A DNA stretch of 13,361 nt. Source: Thermoplasmata archaeon (GTDB lineage Archaea > Thermoplasmatota > E2 > DHVEG-1). The notes beneath the pieces are model-generated. The model did not search any database, was not told the DNA's origin, and worked only from the letters and a program-made list of their open reading frames with translations. Positions within the stretch are counted from its first letter, which is position 1, and each line of letters starts with the position of its first letter. The translations under genes and the position numbers were made by a program. The stretch spans positions 1-13,361 of the forward strand of contig DAOWFO010000075.1 in assembly GCA_030637965.1 (NCBI GenBank). The letters are read 5' to 3'. Below are positions 13,242-13,361 of this stretch, piece after piece.

Positions 13242-13361
13242 TCAATTCGAGAGTTTCTTTAACCTTGATGCTCCATCTATACTTACGATTATTTTATATA
13301 CTGCTTTAGGGAGAGCATCCTTCCAATTTCCATTATTAATGATTTTCTTACGAATTTCTTC
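13242..13361 (-). CDS. nadM: C-terminus of NMN adenylyltransferase (NadM), partial
   Basis: A reading frame enters from the right edge and encodes 39 residues ending in a TGA at 13242-13244. EEIRKKIINNGNWKDALPKAVYKIIVSIDGASRLKKLSN matches the C-terminal pattern of archaeal NadM: the (S/T)xxEIRRRI motif that contacts ATP phosphates, then a W, an LP-x-x-V segment, and I-x-x-I-D/N-G-x-x-R-L near the end. NadM joins NMN and ATP to make NAD. The gene runs convergently into the surface-protein gene, with 8 bases between stops. The active-site HxGH at the N-terminus is outside the window, so the call rests on the tail alone. Confidence 0.68.
   Translation of the reverse strand, partial: EEIRKKIINNGNWKDALPKAVYKIIVSIDGASRLKKLSN

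Noticed and set aside
1..13361. CRISPR arrays, tRNA genes and insertion sequences
   Set aside because: No regularly spaced direct repeats, no tRNA cloverleaf with a T-loop GTTCRA motif, and no transposase motifs or terminal inverted repeats with target duplications were seen.

Overview
This is a low-GC window (around 30% by eye) from an archaeon, most likely a euryarchaeote in the broad sense, with Thermoplasmatota a reasonable but unproven guess. The archaeal signs are TATA boxes about 25 bases before inferred transcript starts, GGTGA/GAGG-type ribosome binding sites, a PdxS of the long archaeal form, KaiC/RAD55-like ATPases, a stand-alone RAM (Lrp/AsnC ligand-binding) protein, a Cys-bearing archaeal helix-turn-helix regulator and the tail of an archaeal-type NMN adenylyltransferase. 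No tRNA, rRNA, CRISPR array, transposase or integrase was seen.

Layout. (1) 1-1987: the last codons of an unknown + strand gene, then a minus-strand marR-MATE efflux pair with a candidate operator in front of marR. (2) 2211-4864: a + strand cluster of three KaiC-like proteins, the first with an intact P-loop and the next two with degenerate ones, followed by a winged-helix regulator resembling the EarA-type family. This looks like a signalling module. (3) 5042-6660: pdxS and pdxT, overlapping by 7 bases, which together make pyridoxal 5'-phosphate synthase. (4) 6798-7171: two small genes, a 77-aa unknown and a 37-aa protein with eight cysteines. (5) 7172-7577: about 400 bases without a recognisable protein gene but rich in structure: a long hairpin containing two AGGAGG motifs, two near-identical 16-bp palindromes each beside a TATA box, and a short hairpin unit that looks like a terminated small RNA. 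(6) 7578-7904: a small Cys-rich HTH regulator, probably leaderless, whose promoter abuts the second palindrome. (7) 8066-8630 (minus): a stand-alone RAM protein followed by a small membrane protein, ending in a terminator hairpin. (8) 8692-9744 (minus): a six-TM DUF6580/ECF-S-like membrane domain fused to an outside DUF4430 domain, a candidate vitamin (possibly corrinoid) capture protein. (9) 9964-13233: a 1089-aa secreted/anchored surface protein with five C-terminal TM helices, divergent from the previous gene. (10) 13242-13361 (minus): the C-terminus of a likely NadM.

The most unusual parts are the KaiC trio with its regulator, the DUF6580-DUF4430 fusion, and the 7058-7577 stretch holding a cysteine-rich microprotein, two possible non-coding RNAs and paired operators. 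All assignments come from reading the sequence; no database search, folding or alignment was run.
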